This document shows positions 1 to 9,836 of a stretch of DNA of 62,312 bases, piece after piece. Origin of the DNA: JBMOKU01 sp049324315 (lineage in GTDB: Bacteria; Bacillota; Clostridia; Peptostreptococcales; Thermotaleaceae); contig JBMOKU010000047.1 in NCBI GenBank assembly GCA_049324315.1, positions 1-62,312 on the forward strand. Direction: 5' to 3'. The notes beneath the pieces were generated by a model. The model was not told the origin of the DNA. It saw only the letters and a list, made by a program, of their open reading frames with translations, and did no database searches. Made by a program: the position numbers and the translations under genes. Within the stretch, counting starts at the first letter, position 1; each line of letters opens with the position of its first letter.

Positions 1-93
1 TTGCTAACAGCTATAAAGAAATTTCAAACCTATGTTAATGCGCATAAAGCAGAGGTTAAACAACGGGTATATGGTAGATATTACTACAAATAA
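1..93 (+). CDS. 3' end of an unidentified gene (partial)
   Basis: The window opens inside an open frame that runs 30 codons to a TAA at 91-93, ending in a basic, tyrosine-rich tail (VYGRYYYK). No start or domain is visible because the gene begins outside the window. It converges on the minus-strand gene that ends at 107. It could be the C-terminus of a real protein or a chance frame; I do not recognise it. Confidence 0.35.
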   Translation: MLTAIKKFQTYVNAHKAEVKQRVYGRYYYK

Positions 94-106
94 TAATTAT
101 TTAGTT

Positions 107-1975
107 TTACAATTCCAGATCTATATCCATCTCGTTGCTTATAATATGATAAAAAATATCCGCTAAGAATGGATCAAATTGCGTACCAGCACATCGCATA
201 ATTTCTTCTAATGATTCACTTATACTTAATGATTTCCGATAGGGCCGTCCATTCGTCATTACATCAAATGCATCTACAATGGATAATATCCGGGACCCCA
301 TCGGTATAGCCTCTCCCCTTAATCCTTGAGGGTAACCCTTTCCATCCCATCTCTCATGATGAGATAGTATCTTTTCTGCAATAGGAACAAGCTCTTGTGT
401 TGCCATTGCTATTCTATGGCCAATCTCAGGATGTGTTTTAATAATCTCCCATTCTTGCTCTGTCAGCTTTCCTTTTTTCAACAATATGTGATCAGGTATC
501 GCTACTTTACCTATGTCATGTAAAGCACTTAGTAAAACCAGTTCATCCAGTTCACTATCCATCATCCCCAGTTCCTTTCCGATACGCAGGGCAAGATGCT
601 GAAGTCTGCTGCTATGTTCTTCTGTTTCATAGGTCTTTTCACGGAGCGTATTATGAAGGGAAGCAATAATCGCACTCCTTGAACTCTTACTGTCGAGCAT
701 CTTATTTCGATACATTCTTTCTTCCGCTTCTTTCAAAACTTCCTGTATATTTTGACTGCCGTCGACCTTTGTAGATACACCCAGTGAGATACTTAGGGGT
801 ACAACAGCATCTGGTGTGTTTGCACAAGCATACTTAATCCGATTACATATGGATTGGGCTATTTTTTCCTGGGTTCTTGGAAGTAAAATAGCAAATTCAT
901 CCCCACCTAACCTACATATTATATCTTCACTTCTACAAATACCTTTAAGGATTGAAGCTATTTTTTTTAATAGCTTATCTCCGGTCAAATGTCCGAAAGC
1001 ATCGTTTGTCAATTTTAACCCATTAATATCTGCCATAACAATGCTGAGAGGTAATTGCCTATCAGTATTTAGCCTGATTAGATTTTCTTCAAAAAAACCA
1101 CGATTATATAGTCCCGTTAGTGCATCATGCATCCCAATATATTTCAACTTTTCTTCATACTGCTTTCGTTTTGTTATATCGACGTAGGTTCCGTAGACGC
1201 CTAACACCTCTCCTTTCATAACAACCGGCACACCTTTCACACATACATCAATAGGCTTGTTTTCCTTCGTATATCGTACAGTTTCTAGTTCAACACATTC
1301 ACCCTCTAAAACCTTTTGCGTTAAGTCATGAGCTTCGGCATGATGATACAGTATAGGAGCCACCACGTCATCAATCCTTCGATATTTTATTTCATCAAGG
1401 GTATATCCAAACATTTTTACAAATTTATCATTTACATCAATAATTCTGTTATCTTTATCTGCAAAAGCAATAGCATCCATAGAATTTTTAAAGAGAGCTT
1501 CAAATCGATGTTTTTGATATTCTAGTTCCGCCTCTGCCTTTTTCCAATCTGTAATGTTACGTATCGATTGAATAGCTCCAATGACTCTTCCATCATAATC
1601 ATATAGTGCAGTAGCCTTTTCCCACAGGTACATCCCTGATTCGCCGAGAGATGGACAAAAACTCTCTCCAATTAAAGAATTGTCTTTTTGAATAACGTAG
1701 AAATAGCTGTCTTCTAACCCAACTTCTTTATGTGGATCAATAACCTTATCTATCAAAATTGGTCTTCTTTTTCCATATAAGGGAATCGCATATTCATAAT
1801 TACCTTTCCCTAAGATATCTTTTTCTTTTACACCTGTCATTTCTTCAATGACTCTATTCCATACCACAACTCTTCCTAACATATCAATAACAAAGGTAGC
1901 ATCGGGTAAGAAATTAATAATCTGCCTGTCCGTAAACAAACTGGTTGTATAGGTTGTCTCTGCCATTTTTTTCAT
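107..1975 (-). CDS. PAS-PAS-GGDEF-HD-GYP cyclic di-GMP signalling protein
   Basis: A soluble sensor with both halves of cyclic di-GMP turnover. Counting from the longest frame (start at 1996), two PAS domains lie at about 25-150 and 160-278, then GGDEF at about 285-440 with an intact GGDEF motif (364-368). An RSED sequence exactly five residues upstream fits a product-inhibition I-site. An HD-GYP domain follows at about 455-620 with HDIGK (493-497) and HHERWDGKGYP (546-556). Cyclase and phosphodiesterase motifs both look intact, so net activity cannot be predicted; the PAS domains presumably sense redox state or a ligand. No membrane segment is seen, so it is probably cytoplasmic. I chose the ATG at 1975 because AAGGGGG lies just before it; the ATG at 1966 is also possible. 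It stands alone, with no partner gene. Confidence 0.93.
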   Translation of the reverse strand: MKKMAETTYTTSLFTDRQIINFLPDATFVIDMLGRVVVWNRVIEEMTGVKEKDILGKGNYEYAIPLYGKRRPILIDKVIDPHKEVGLEDSYFYVIQKDNSLIGESFCPSLGESGMYLWEKATALYDYDGRVIGAIQSIRNITDWKKAEAELEYQKHRFEALFKNSMDAIAFADKDNRIIDVNDKFVKMFGYTLDEIKYRRIDDVVAPILYHHAEAHDLTQKVLEGECVELETVRYTKENKPIDVCVKGVPVVMKGEVLGVYGTYVDITKRKQYEEKLKYIGMHDALTGLYNRGFFEENLIRLNTDRQLPLSIVMADINGLKLTNDAFGHLTGDKLLKKIASILKGICRSEDIICRLGGDEFAILLPRTQEKIAQSICNRIKYACANTPDAVVPLSISLGVSTKVDGSQNIQEVLKEAEERMYRNKMLDSKSSRSAIIASLHNTLREKTYETEEHSSRLQHLALRIGKELGMMDSELDELVLLSALHDIGKVAIPDHILLKKGKLTEQEWEIIKTHPEIGHRIAMATQELVPIAEKILSHHERWDGKGYPQGLRGEAIPMGSRILSIVDAFDVMTNGRPYRKSLSISESLEEIMRCAGTQFDPFLADIFYHIISNEMDIDLEL

Positions 1976-2261
1976 CTTCCCCCTTAGTTCTACCAAAATA
2001 CATGATACATAAAGTCGATAAAACTATATTCAACATGGTTCTAGTAATTCCTCTACAAATTGTCAAGATATTGTAAATTTTGTAAACTTTCATAAATCTA
2101 TGCAGATATCACCAGGGTTATTCATCCAAAATTAGAGGAAACAAACAATCCTAAGCATGGGTTAGGCTTCTCTTCCTTATCAGGAAATGTGGCAAGTAAA
2201 TGTATTATTACTTATCTGAATCGCAACCTACATGAAAATATATGACCATATAAGGACAATT
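1976..2261. other. Intergenic region, no gene seen
   Basis: This holds the presumed promoter of the minus-strand GGDEF/HD-GYP gene. I see no open frame with a ribosome binding site, no riboswitch and no repeat. Confidence 0.5.
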
Positions 2262-2290
2262 AAAAAAACATTCCCCTCAAAGGAATGTTT
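2262..2290 (-). terminator. Intrinsic terminator of the EamA gene
   Basis: On the minus strand AAACATTCC and GGAATGTTT form a 9-bp stem with a 7-nt loop, followed by a T run. It lies 26 bases past the stop of the EamA transporter gene. Confidence 0.85.
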
Positions 2291-2316
2291 CTGTAAAAGT
2301 ATGTACTGCTGTAATA

Positions 2317-3216
2317 TCAATTCATAAATAATAAAGATACACCACATACGGTTATGAAGGCTCCAAATACTTCCTTAGATGTTATTCTTTCTTTCATAAT
2401 GAAAAAAGAAACAGGAATAATCATCACCGGTACGATCGACATAATGGTTGAAGCAGCACCGGTAGTCGTATATTTAATAGCTACTAAAGAAAGAGATACA
2501 CCGATGAATGGGCCAAATAGCGCTCCTAAAGAAGTATACAGCATCGCTTTGGAATCTTTTATCCCCATCAAAAGATCATTCCATTTTCTATGATACGTTA
2601 TGAGAATGGCAAAACCAATTAGACCAGCTATGATCCGAATTTGTGTAGCAGCAAAAGGATTATAACTCCCCATACCATATTTACTAAGTATAAGTCCTAA
2701 AGCCTGTCCTAACGCACCAATGAAGGCATACACCAGACCTTTTATGGGCTGGGAAAACTCTACACTGCGTTCATCTGTGTTTTTCACCAATATGACAAGG
2801 GCTATTCCTCCGATAGTAACCAGCATACCTGCAATATGCATAACAGATAGCCTCTCTCCCATGATAATAAACCCTAGCAAAGCTGTGATTGGCGGCGCTG
2901 TAGACATAATCAGCATGGAGACACGGGAACCGATCTCTACATAGGCCTGAAACAAAAATAAATCCCCTAGTACAAAACCAATTAAGCCTGAAATCGTCAA
3001 CCAAATCCATGAAGAAGCCGATGCATCTGACGGCAGCAGCAGCCCTCTGCTGAACAAGGTAAAGAAGCTAATAAAGATCAATGCCATGATTAAACGGATA
3101 AGATTAACAGAAAGAGAACCAATTCTTTTCCCAGCTGACTCGAAGGCTGTGGCAGTAATGGTCCAACAGACTGCAGTAAAAAGTGCTGCAATTTCCCCTA
3201 TATGTGTTGTTATCAT
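2317..3216 (-). CDS. EamA/DMT-family membrane transporter
   Basis: A 299-residue, very hydrophobic protein with about ten predicted membrane segments in two homologous five-helix halves (about 1-140 and 150-299), the usual size and layout of drug/metabolite (EamA, RhaT-like) exporters. The first half carries the typical motif with a GER loop (MGERLSVMHIAGM) and the second a matching KERIT segment. These proteins move small metabolites across the cytoplasmic membrane; the substrate cannot be read from sequence. The start follows GGGGGATGT closely. It is monocistronic, with its own terminator, and sits downstream of an MFS gene that also points left. Confidence 0.92.
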   Translation of the reverse strand: MITTHIGEIAALFTAVCWTITATAFESAGKRIGSLSVNLIRLIMALIFISFFTLFSRGLLLPSDASASSWIWLTISGLIGFVLGDLFLFQAYVEIGSRVSMLIMSTAPPITALLGFIIMGERLSVMHIAGMLVTIGGIALVILVKNTDERSVEFSQPIKGLVYAFIGALGQALGLILSKYGMGSYNPFAATQIRIIAGLIGFAILITYHRKWNDLLMGIKDSKAMLYTSLGALFGPFIGVSLSLVAIKYTTTGAASTIMSIVPVMIIPVSFFIMKERITSKEVFGAFITVCGVSLLFMN

Positions 3217-3329
3217 ACATCCCCCACACTTTTCAATATATTTCGATACACTAATTTTCTTTCATATATTATATCACGTTTCTCCTGTTTTGGTATATTT
3301 GCTAAAATACTTTTTATAACACATATAGT

Positions 3330-3375
3330 AAAAGGATGAAACTCAAGCATATAAGTCCCATCCCTTTCTCTTATT
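3330..3375 (-). terminator. Terminator of the MFS gene
   Basis: Directly after the MFS stop, the minus strand has AAAGGGATGGGAC and GTTTCATCCTTTT, an imperfect GC-poor stem with a 12-nt loop and a short T-rich tail. Confidence 0.55.
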
Positions 3376-3377
3376 GA

Positions 3378-4631
3378 TCAGTTTGCATCTAATATATTTC
3401 TCTTTTCTGCTCCAGCGCCTTCTACAGCTTGAAGCATAAACATACATATTGAGACAATGATTGCCAGAAAAAAACTTATCTTCCAAACAGACAGCACACT
3501 ATGTTGCATCAAAAACTTTCCTGTCAAAAATGGACCTAACGCATGTCCACCTTCAGCAATGATTGGAATGACAGCATTAAATCTCCCTCTATGAGAAATT
3601 GGCGTATTGTTAGCAACGTAGGCCATTCCATTTGTCCCAATAAGTATCTCGCCTAGTGTCCATATATATGTTGACAGTAGGAACATAGGGAAACTTTTTA
3701 TAAACGATAACATGCCAAATCCCAACCCGTAAAATAAACCTCCAATGGCTACACAGGCAATTGGCTTTAGTTTAAGCGTGACATTAGTAAGCATCGTCGT
3801 GAACAAAATTACTGTTAAAGCATTGACCATCATAAGTAATCCGTATAACCTTGCTCCATCTGACAGAAAAATTTCATTCATATAAATGGGTAGGGAGAAT
3901 TGATGTTGTACGTATACAAAGGAATATAGCATAATTAGCAACATAAAAATCGATAAAATGGGTCTCCTTACCCAAGCTTGTATAAAACTCCCACTCTCTG
4001 CCTTTTCGTTTTCTCCTAAATCATCGTGCATGTCGATGATTTTTTCTTGGTCCGGAATCGTCTCATTTATGAAGAAAGCAACTAATCCTACAGCAATGAT
4101 CGTGGTAGCAGCATCACCTAAGAACAACCACATGACATAGTTTCTATACAGTAAGCCTGCAACCATGGGTCCAATGGCAAAACCCAGGTTATGTCCAAGA
4201 TATAACAAAGAATAAGCTTGCTTTCTGTTATCTTTATTGGTTAAATCAGCAACCATCGCAGCATTTGCAGGCCCTGCAGCTCCCGAAAACATTCCTGATA
4301 GAATTAATAACCACGGAACAATCATCGACGATTCCACAAACGCAATTGGAACGTAGCATATGGCTGCTAAAGATTGAAAGATCATGTATATTTTTTTTCT
4401 TCCAATCATATCAGTTAATTTGCCACCTATGATTGAACCGGGAATATAAGATATCGCTGCAAGCATAATGTAAAACCCGGTAGCTTCCTTTGTCAAACCT
4501 ATTTTTTCAGTCAGAAGCATTGTCATAAAAGGCAGAACAAAATGTCCGGCTGCATTGATAACTCGAGCAAAGAAAATGACAAATATGCTGCGCGGCAAAT
4601 CTTTATAAGGTAAAATTACTTTTTTCAGCAC
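3378..4631 (-). CDS. MFS transporter, drug/sugar efflux type
   Basis: 417 residues with about twelve membrane segments. A classic MFS motif A follows helix 2 (GGKLTDMIGRKK, about 69-80), and a helix-5 motif-C-like run (LGHNLGFAIGPMVAG) marks proton antiporters. A hydrophilic central loop (about residues 195-215, rich in Asp/Glu/Lys) separates the two six-helix halves. The family normally exports drugs or small metabolites with proton exchange. The start is GTG, placed by AAAGGG five bases upstream. It appears monocistronic. The substrate is unknown. Confidence 0.9.
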   Translation of the reverse strand: MLKKVILPYKDLPRSIFVIFFARVINAAGHFVLPFMTMLLTEKIGLTKEATGFYIMLAAISYIPGSIIGGKLTDMIGRKKIYMIFQSLAAICYVPIAFVESSMIVPWLLILSGMFSGAAGPANAAMVADLTNKDNRKQAYSLLYLGHNLGFAIGPMVAGLLYRNYVMWLFLGDAATTIIAVGLVAFFINETIPDQEKIIDMHDDLGENEKAESGSFIQAWVRRPILSIFMLLIMLYSFVYVQHQFSLPIYMNEIFLSDGARLYGLLMMVNALTVILFTTMLTNVTLKLKPIACVAIGGLFYGLGFGMLSFIKSFPMFLLSTYIWTLGEILIGTNGMAYVANNTPISHRGRFNAVIPIIAEGGHALGPFLTGKFLMQHSVLSVWKISFFLAIIVSICMFMLQAVEGAGAEKRNILDAN

Positions 4632-4808
4632 TTATACCCTTTCCCCTTTCCTTAATGATCAACCATATATTTCCATAGGTTTTAATTATATCATTAAATG
4701 TTTTATTCGTACACTATTTATGGACAAATTTTTTCCAACATAAAAACAAATTTTTACAAGAAGGCCTTAACCGCTTGCAAAGATGCCTTAATAAACAGCA
4801 TCGTTGTT

Positions 4809-5738
4809 TTATACTCTAATATAATGACATTCAGGCGCCTGACCTCTTATCATAAACCCTTTTGTAAAGTTTGGATTAAATGCTTGTATAATATCTACGG
4901 CCTTAGACAATTGCTCCACGTAAGGAATGTAAATCAGTCGAAGAGCAGGTTCAGGTATGGTATAAAGCCATGAAAGGTTAAATTCTCTGGAATTATAAAT
5001 TCCTAATCCGGAAAAATGATAGCATATTAGTGGACTATTATTAATCAATACTTTACCGTCTCTCAGTGTTACTTGATAATTTTCCAGATTCCAATGGGCC
5101 GTATTGACACCCGGCGATCGTAGAATATGGTGATTGGAAAACATTATCGGCCATCGTTCCACATATCTTTGATCCCCAAAAAGTTTTGCTTCCACAATGT
5201 TGGTTGTATAACACCATTCAACGCACCTATTTCTCCACCATTCTATAGCAGTAAATCCTGTCACATCATTTTTGCATCCTACAAATCCCGTATTGAATCT
5301 TCCCGTCAAATCATTGGTATACAATAACCTAGGAGAATTATTGTGTTCCGTCAGAAACAGCGATGCATCAAGATTTTCTAGGAAAACTTGATATGGTTCT
5401 GAGTAAAAGCACATATCTGCATCAATGTGGGCAAAATATTGGGCATCAGGGTAAGTAGACATAACGTAATGCATCATAGCCGGTTTCAATGTCCAGCAGT
5501 ACTCCAAATGTGTTCTGTTTGATTTTGCCGTTAAGAGACTTTGCTCTTCGATTTGAGATAACTGTATCAAGGTGGCATGCTTCCAGCCAAAGTGGGACAG
5601 AATTAAATATCCTTCCTCTCCTGCACATAATATATAAAGATGGAAATCTTTACAATTTTTTATCAAAGATTGATATAGAACGATGATCCTAAACAGGTAA
5701 TCATCTGATGCTATCGTCGTAAAATGGATTGTTTTCAT
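4809..5738 (-). CDS. Glycosyltransferase, GT-A fold (GT8-like)
   Basis: 309 residues without membrane segments. The N-terminus (MKTIHFTTIASDDYLFRIIV) has the beta-alpha pattern of nucleotide-sugar transferases, and a DxD metal-binding motif (DAD, 106-108, in HIDADMCFYSEP) is where GT8-like enzymes hold the UDP-sugar metal. A later segment (FNTGFVGCKND) matches the conserved acceptor-side region of this fold. It is expected to move a sugar from a nucleotide donor to a cell-surface or secreted acceptor. No other polysaccharide genes are nearby, so the role is unknown. The start is well placed behind GGGAGGAGCG. Confidence 0.82.
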   Translation of the reverse strand: MKTIHFTTIASDDYLFRIIVLYQSLIKNCKDFHLYILCAGEEGYLILSHFGWKHATLIQLSQIEEQSLLTAKSNRTHLEYCWTLKPAMMHYVMSTYPDAQYFAHIDADMCFYSEPYQVFLENLDASLFLTEHNNSPRLLYTNDLTGRFNTGFVGCKNDVTGFTAIEWWRNRCVEWCYTTNIVEAKLFGDQRYVERWPIMFSNHHILRSPGVNTAHWNLENYQVTLRDGKVLINNSPLICYHFSGLGIYNSREFNLSWLYTIPEPALRLIYIPYVEQLSKAVDIIQAFNPNFTKGFMIRGQAPECHYIRV

Positions 5739-5885
5739 ATTTCGCTCCTCCCACTACTTATCATAGAAAAATAGAGGATATAAGTTTTATCCTTGTCCCT
5801 TTTTCAATTCATATTATGTCAAACTTCTAATTTTGACCCTTTTTATCAGCACTTATGGATAAAATTATAAAAATAAATAGATAAT

Positions 5886-5917
5886 AAAAAGCCTGTTCAA
5901 AACAGAACAGACTTTTT
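5886..5917 (-). terminator. Terminator of the xylFGH-type operon
   Basis: AAAAAGTCTGTTC pairs with GAACAGGCTTTTT around a 6-nt loop, with T runs on both sides. It ends the minus-strand sugar ABC operon, about 30 bases past the permease stop, and could also act on plus-strand transcripts. Confidence 0.88.
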
Positions 5918-5947
5918 ATAAATATATATAATTGGGGGGAATGTTAA

Positions 5948-7153
5948 CTATCCATTTTTCTTTCTAGATGATATATCAATCCATACAGCAAGCAGCAGCA
6001 CAAGACCTCTTACAATCAATCTTTGTGTCGTACCTACATCCAGTAACAGCATACCATTATTTAAGGTTGACATAACTAAAGCACCGATAATTGCACCAAT
6101 GATGGTTCCTTCACCGCCTAATGTACTGGTACCACCTATAATTGCAGAAGCAATAACATCAAGCTCCATGCCTTGACCTGCTGAAGCTGCAGCGGAACCT
6201 ACTCTGGCTGTATAAATGATTCCTCCGATGGCACAGAGAATTCCGGAAGAAATAAAAATCCATAATGTTCTTTGTCTAATGTTGATACCTGACAGCTTTG
6301 CAGCCTCTTTATTGCCTCCAATCGCATACACATGACGTCCAAAGGAGGTCTTTGTTGTAAGAAAAGTATAAAAACCACCTACTGCCATTAGTAATAAAAT
6401 TGAATAAGGCACACCCAAGTACATAGCCATAATATAGAATATTGCTGTTATTAAAGATATAACTAAACCAATTTTTAGAGCAAATAATCCTGTAGGCAAA
6501 ATATCAAATCCGTAATTTATTCTTTCTTTTCTCTTACTAAATTCGAGCCATAAATAACCAATGATCACAAGTGCCAAAACAATTAACGTTGTATCATGCG
6601 GTATCATATCCTTTGGCGTGTTTTCAAGAAATAATGTAGGTAAATAGCCTTGGCCTATTTTATTAAACTCACTTGACGTAGCAATCGTCTCACCCTTTGT
6701 AACACCTAACAACAATCCGTTGAAAACCATCATGCCTGCCAGTGTAACAATAAAAGCTGGAACATCCCTATAAGCAACCCAATATCCTTGCCATAATCCG
6801 ATTGCAGCGCCAACCAGGATGGTAACCAGAATTGCGGGTAAAATGCCTAGTCCAAGTTTCGCCTGTAGAATTGCTGCAACGGCTCCTGTTAGACCTACAA
6901 CAGCTCCAATGGACAAGTCAATATGTCCGGCAACAATAACAAGAACGACAGCACAGGCAAGTATTGCTATATGAGCAGTTTGTAAGAATAAGGTAGAAAG
7001 ATTCCTCGGTGTCAAGAACACATCATTTAACAATGAGAAAATGAGCATAATACCGATTAATGCAATAAACATGGTATATTGCCTTATATTATTCTTAAGG
7101 GAAAACTTGATAATATCCATTGCGCTTTGATTACTTTTTGTTTTACTTGTCAT
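5948..7153 (-). CDS. xylH: Sugar ABC transporter permease, XylH type
   Basis: Membrane component of a CUT2 (monosaccharide) ABC importer. About 400 residues with ten or more hydrophobic segments, and the family's conserved loop near the end (GGTSTLGGEGTIIGAIIGAL) that contacts the ATPase. It has the long XylH form with an extra inter-helix segment around 190-250, longer than RbsC. The start is the ATG at 7153 behind GGAGGATAATTAC; the frame also opens upstream at a TTG without a good site. It is the last gene of a three-gene operon after the ATPase (18-base gap) and binding protein. Xylose is the likeliest cargo, by similarity to the clostridial XylFGH arrangement and the sensor genes next door; other pentoses or glucose remain possible. 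Confidence 0.88.
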   Translation of the reverse strand: MTSKTKSNQSAMDIIKFSLKNNIRQYTMFIALIGIMLIFSLLNDVFLTPRNLSTLFLQTAHIAILACAVVLVIVAGHIDLSIGAVVGLTGAVAAILQAKLGLGILPAILVTILVGAAIGLWQGYWVAYRDVPAFIVTLAGMMVFNGLLLGVTKGETIATSSEFNKIGQGYLPTLFLENTPKDMIPHDTTLIVLALVIIGYLWLEFSKRKERINYGFDILPTGLFALKIGLVISLITAIFYIMAMYLGVPYSILLLMAVGGFYTFLTTKTSFGRHVYAIGGNKEAAKLSGINIRQRTLWIFISSGILCAIGGIIYTARVGSAAASAGQGMELDVIASAIIGGTSTLGGEGTIIGAIIGALVMSTLNNGMLLLDVGTTQRLIVRGLVLLLAVWIDISSRKKNG

Positions 7154-7171
7154 GTAATTATCCTCCTTCAA

Positions 7172-8710
7172 TTAAACCGACGGTATTGCAGTTCCGCCGC
7201 CTGTTGCATAAACCATTACTTTTTCTTGATCCGCTTCTTTCCAATCTAATTCCGCAGTTAGTTTCCCTTCATGCATAACAAGTATTCTGTCACTCATACC
7301 TAAAACCTCTGGCAATTCAGAAGAAATCATGATAATACTAACGCCTTGTTCAACAAGATCATTCATAATATTATAGATTTCATATTTTGCGCCAACATCA
7401 ATTCCCCTTGTTGGCTCATCCAAAACCAATACTTTTGGCGCTGCCATTAACCATTTTGAGATAACAACCTTCTGTTGATTTCCTCCACTTAGGTTCCGTG
7501 TTTTTTGCTCAATAGAAGGTGTCTTTATTTTTAATGCATTCACATAATAATTGGCTATTTTAATCTCTTCATTTTCGTTAATGCCCTTCATGTTTGATAT
7601 TTTATTTAAGCTTGCCAGCGTAGTATTTTCCTTAATATCCATCATTAATACTAACCCATTTTTTTTCCGGTCCTCTGACAAGTAGCACAATCCTTTTTCA
7701 ATCGAATCTCTTGGCCCCTTAATGGTTACTTCACTTCCATCGATAGCTACTTTACCACTCTTGTTAATTCCATACGCACCAAACAAACTCATCATTAATT
7801 CCGTTCTACCTGCCCCCATTAAACCTGCAATCCCCAATATTTCCCCTTTTCTAGCTTGAAAACTCACATTGTCGATTACTTTACGATCAGGTAATTCTGG
7901 ATTATAGACTGTCCAATCCTTAACATCAAGTACAACTTCTCCAGGTTTATGCTCTTTTCTCGGGAAAAGCTGTGTCATTTCCCTTCCCACCATACCTGTA
8001 ATAATCCTGTCTTGATTCACAGCTTCATCATTTGCATAAGTTTCGATTGTCTTTCCATCTCTCAAAATGGTAATTGTATCCGCAATTGCCTTTACTTCTT
8101 TTAGCTTATGAGAAATATAGATACAACTGATTCCTTGTTCTTTTAATTTTCTAATAATGTTTAACAGATTCTCACTATCATCTTCATTAAGGGCAGCAGT
8201 TGGTTCATCCAATATCAATATGTTTACATTTTTTGAAATAGCCTTAGCGATCTCTACAAGCTGCTGTTTCCCAATACCTAGATTGATAATTTTCGTATCA
8301 GGACTTTCCGTTAAGCCTACCTCGTTCAAAACTTTTTTGGTCTCTGACATGGCTTGGTTCCAGTCAATAACACCATACTTTTCAAACTCATTCCCTAAAT
8401 AGATGTTTTCACAAATATTCATCTGCTTAACCAGCGTTAACTCTTGATAAATGATCCCTACACCAGCCGCTTCACTGTCCTTTGTATTTGAAAAATTCTG
8501 TTCTTTTCCATTAATAACGATCTTACCTTCATAAGTACCATGGGGATATACACCGCTTAGCACCTTCATCAAGGTAGATTTACCGGCACCATTTTCACCG
8601 ACAAGTGCATGAACTTCACCTTTTTTTACTTTAAAATTTACGTTGTCTAATGCTTTAACCCCTGGAAATTCTTTTACAATATTCTGCATTTCCAATATAT
8701 ACTCACTCAT
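7172..8710 (-). CDS. xylG: Sugar ABC transporter ATPase, XylG type (two nucleotide-binding domains)
   Basis: 512 residues holding two tandem ABC domains, typical of CUT2 importers. The first has Walker A GENGAGKST, a signature region LGIGKQQLVEIAKA and Walker B ILILDEPTAAL. The second has the degenerate P-loop GLMGAGRTEL usual in the family, then LSGGNQQKV and VLVLDEPTRGID. It energises sugar uptake with the permease just downstream, at the inner face of the membrane. It lies between the binding-protein gene (80 bases upstream) and the permease gene in one operon. Confidence 0.93.
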   Translation of the reverse strand: MSEYILEMQNIVKEFPGVKALDNVNFKVKKGEVHALVGENGAGKSTLMKVLSGVYPHGTYEGKIVINGKEQNFSNTKDSEAAGVGIIYQELTLVKQMNICENIYLGNEFEKYGVIDWNQAMSETKKVLNEVGLTESPDTKIINLGIGKQQLVEIAKAISKNVNILILDEPTAALNEDDSENLLNIIRKLKEQGISCIYISHKLKEVKAIADTITILRDGKTIETYANDEAVNQDRIITGMVGREMTQLFPRKEHKPGEVVLDVKDWTVYNPELPDRKVIDNVSFQARKGEILGIAGLMGAGRTELMMSLFGAYGINKSGKVAIDGSEVTIKGPRDSIEKGLCYLSEDRKKNGLVLMMDIKENTTLASLNKISNMKGINENEEIKIANYYVNALKIKTPSIEQKTRNLSGGNQQKVVISKWLMAAPKVLVLDEPTRGIDVGAKYEIYNIMNDLVEQGVSIIMISSELPEVLGMSDRILVMHEGKLTAELDWKEADQEKVMVYATGGGTAIPSV

Positions 8711-8789
8711 CTATCGCTGCCCACCTTTCTAAAAGAGAGAGGAATAACTATCAAGCTATTCCTCTGTAAGCTCCCTAACAAACTGCTTC

Positions 8790-9836
8790 TTACTGTAAAT
8801 CAGCTTCTGTAACGTATCCGCTGTCAACTAATACAGCTTTTAAGTTATCTTTTGTCACTACTTTTGCTTCTAACAATACTGAAGGAACATTGATCTTTCC
8901 ATTATCTACTTCGCCATTCGTGCTTACTTGTTCACCATTAGCAAGTTTCGCAGCTACTTCAATAGCAGCTTTTCCAAGATCTCTTGTATCCTTAAAGATT
9001 GTCATAGATTGAGTGCCTTCCATAATTCTCTTTGCAGCTGCCTTTTCAGCATCTTGACCAGTGATAGGCACTTTACCAGCTAATCCTTGAGCTGCTAAAG
9101 CTTGAATTGCAGCTCCAGCTGTACCATCATTTGGAGCCAATATAGCATCTACTTCATTATTGTTTGCAGATAATGCAGCCTCAACAATTTTAAGGGCATT
9201 TTCTGGAACCCAGTTTTCAACAGCTTGCTCGGCAATTACTTGGATTTTTCCGGAGTCAATTAGTGGCTGGATGTATTTCATAGCCCCTTCTTTAAATAAT
9301 TTTGCATTGTTATCTGTTGGAGCCCCTGACATAAGGATATACTTTCCTTCAGCTACTTGTTCTGTTATAAATTTACCTTGTAATTCACCAACTTTTACGT
9401 TGTCAAATGATAAATAAATATCCAAGTTATCTGTGTTTGTAATTAAACGGTCATAAGAAATAACAGGAACGCCTTCTTGCTTTGCTTTGTCAACCAATGT
9501 TGCAGCAGCAGCAGCGTCATGTGGCGCTAAAATTAAAACATCGATACCTTGTGTTAATAATGATTCAACTTGCGTAATTTGCTCTTGCATGTTTGCATCA
9601 GCAACTTTAACAATTAGTTCAATACCCATTTCAGCTGCAACTTGTTCCATTTTTTCTTTATCTCTTACCCATCTTTCTTCTCTTTGTGTTGGTAAGGATA
9701 AACCTACTTTAATCTTTTCCTTAGCTGCTGGCTCGCTAGCTGCTGGTTCACTTGGAGCAGGCTTGCTGCATCCAGCAAATAGTGATAGTACTAACACTAC
9801 CGCTAAAATCAATGATACAATTTTGCTTTTCTTCAT
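8790..9836 (-). CDS. xylF: D-xylose-type sugar-binding lipoprotein
   Basis: 348 residues with a lipoprotein signal peptide (hydrophobic run, then LSLFAGC with the lipidated Cys near 23) and a type-1 periplasmic-binding fold. The region after the linker (IKVGLSLPTQREERWVRDKE) is the signature start of XylF/ChvE-type proteins, and SYDRLITNTDNLDIYLSFDN is the matching ligand-pocket segment. It captures sugar outside the membrane for the permease and ATPase that follow. It is first in its operon, behind a strong GGGGA site and a 290-base promoter region with cre-like elements. Ligand assignment to xylose is by family resemblance only. Confidence 0.9.
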   Translation of the reverse strand: MKKSKIVSLILAVVLVLSLFAGCSKPAPSEPAASEPAAKEKIKVGLSLPTQREERWVRDKEKMEQVAAEMGIELIVKVADANMQEQITQVESLLTQGIDVLILAPHDAAAAATLVDKAKQEGVPVISYDRLITNTDNLDIYLSFDNVKVGELQGKFITEQVAEGKYILMSGAPTDNNAKLFKEGAMKYIQPLIDSGKIQVIAEQAVENWVPENALKIVEAALSANNNEVDAILAPNDGTAGAAIQALAAQGLAGKVPITGQDAEKAAAKRIMEGTQSMTIFKDTRDLGKAAIEVAAKLANGEQVSTNGEVDNGKINVPSVLLEAKVVTKDNLKAVLVDSGYVTEADLQ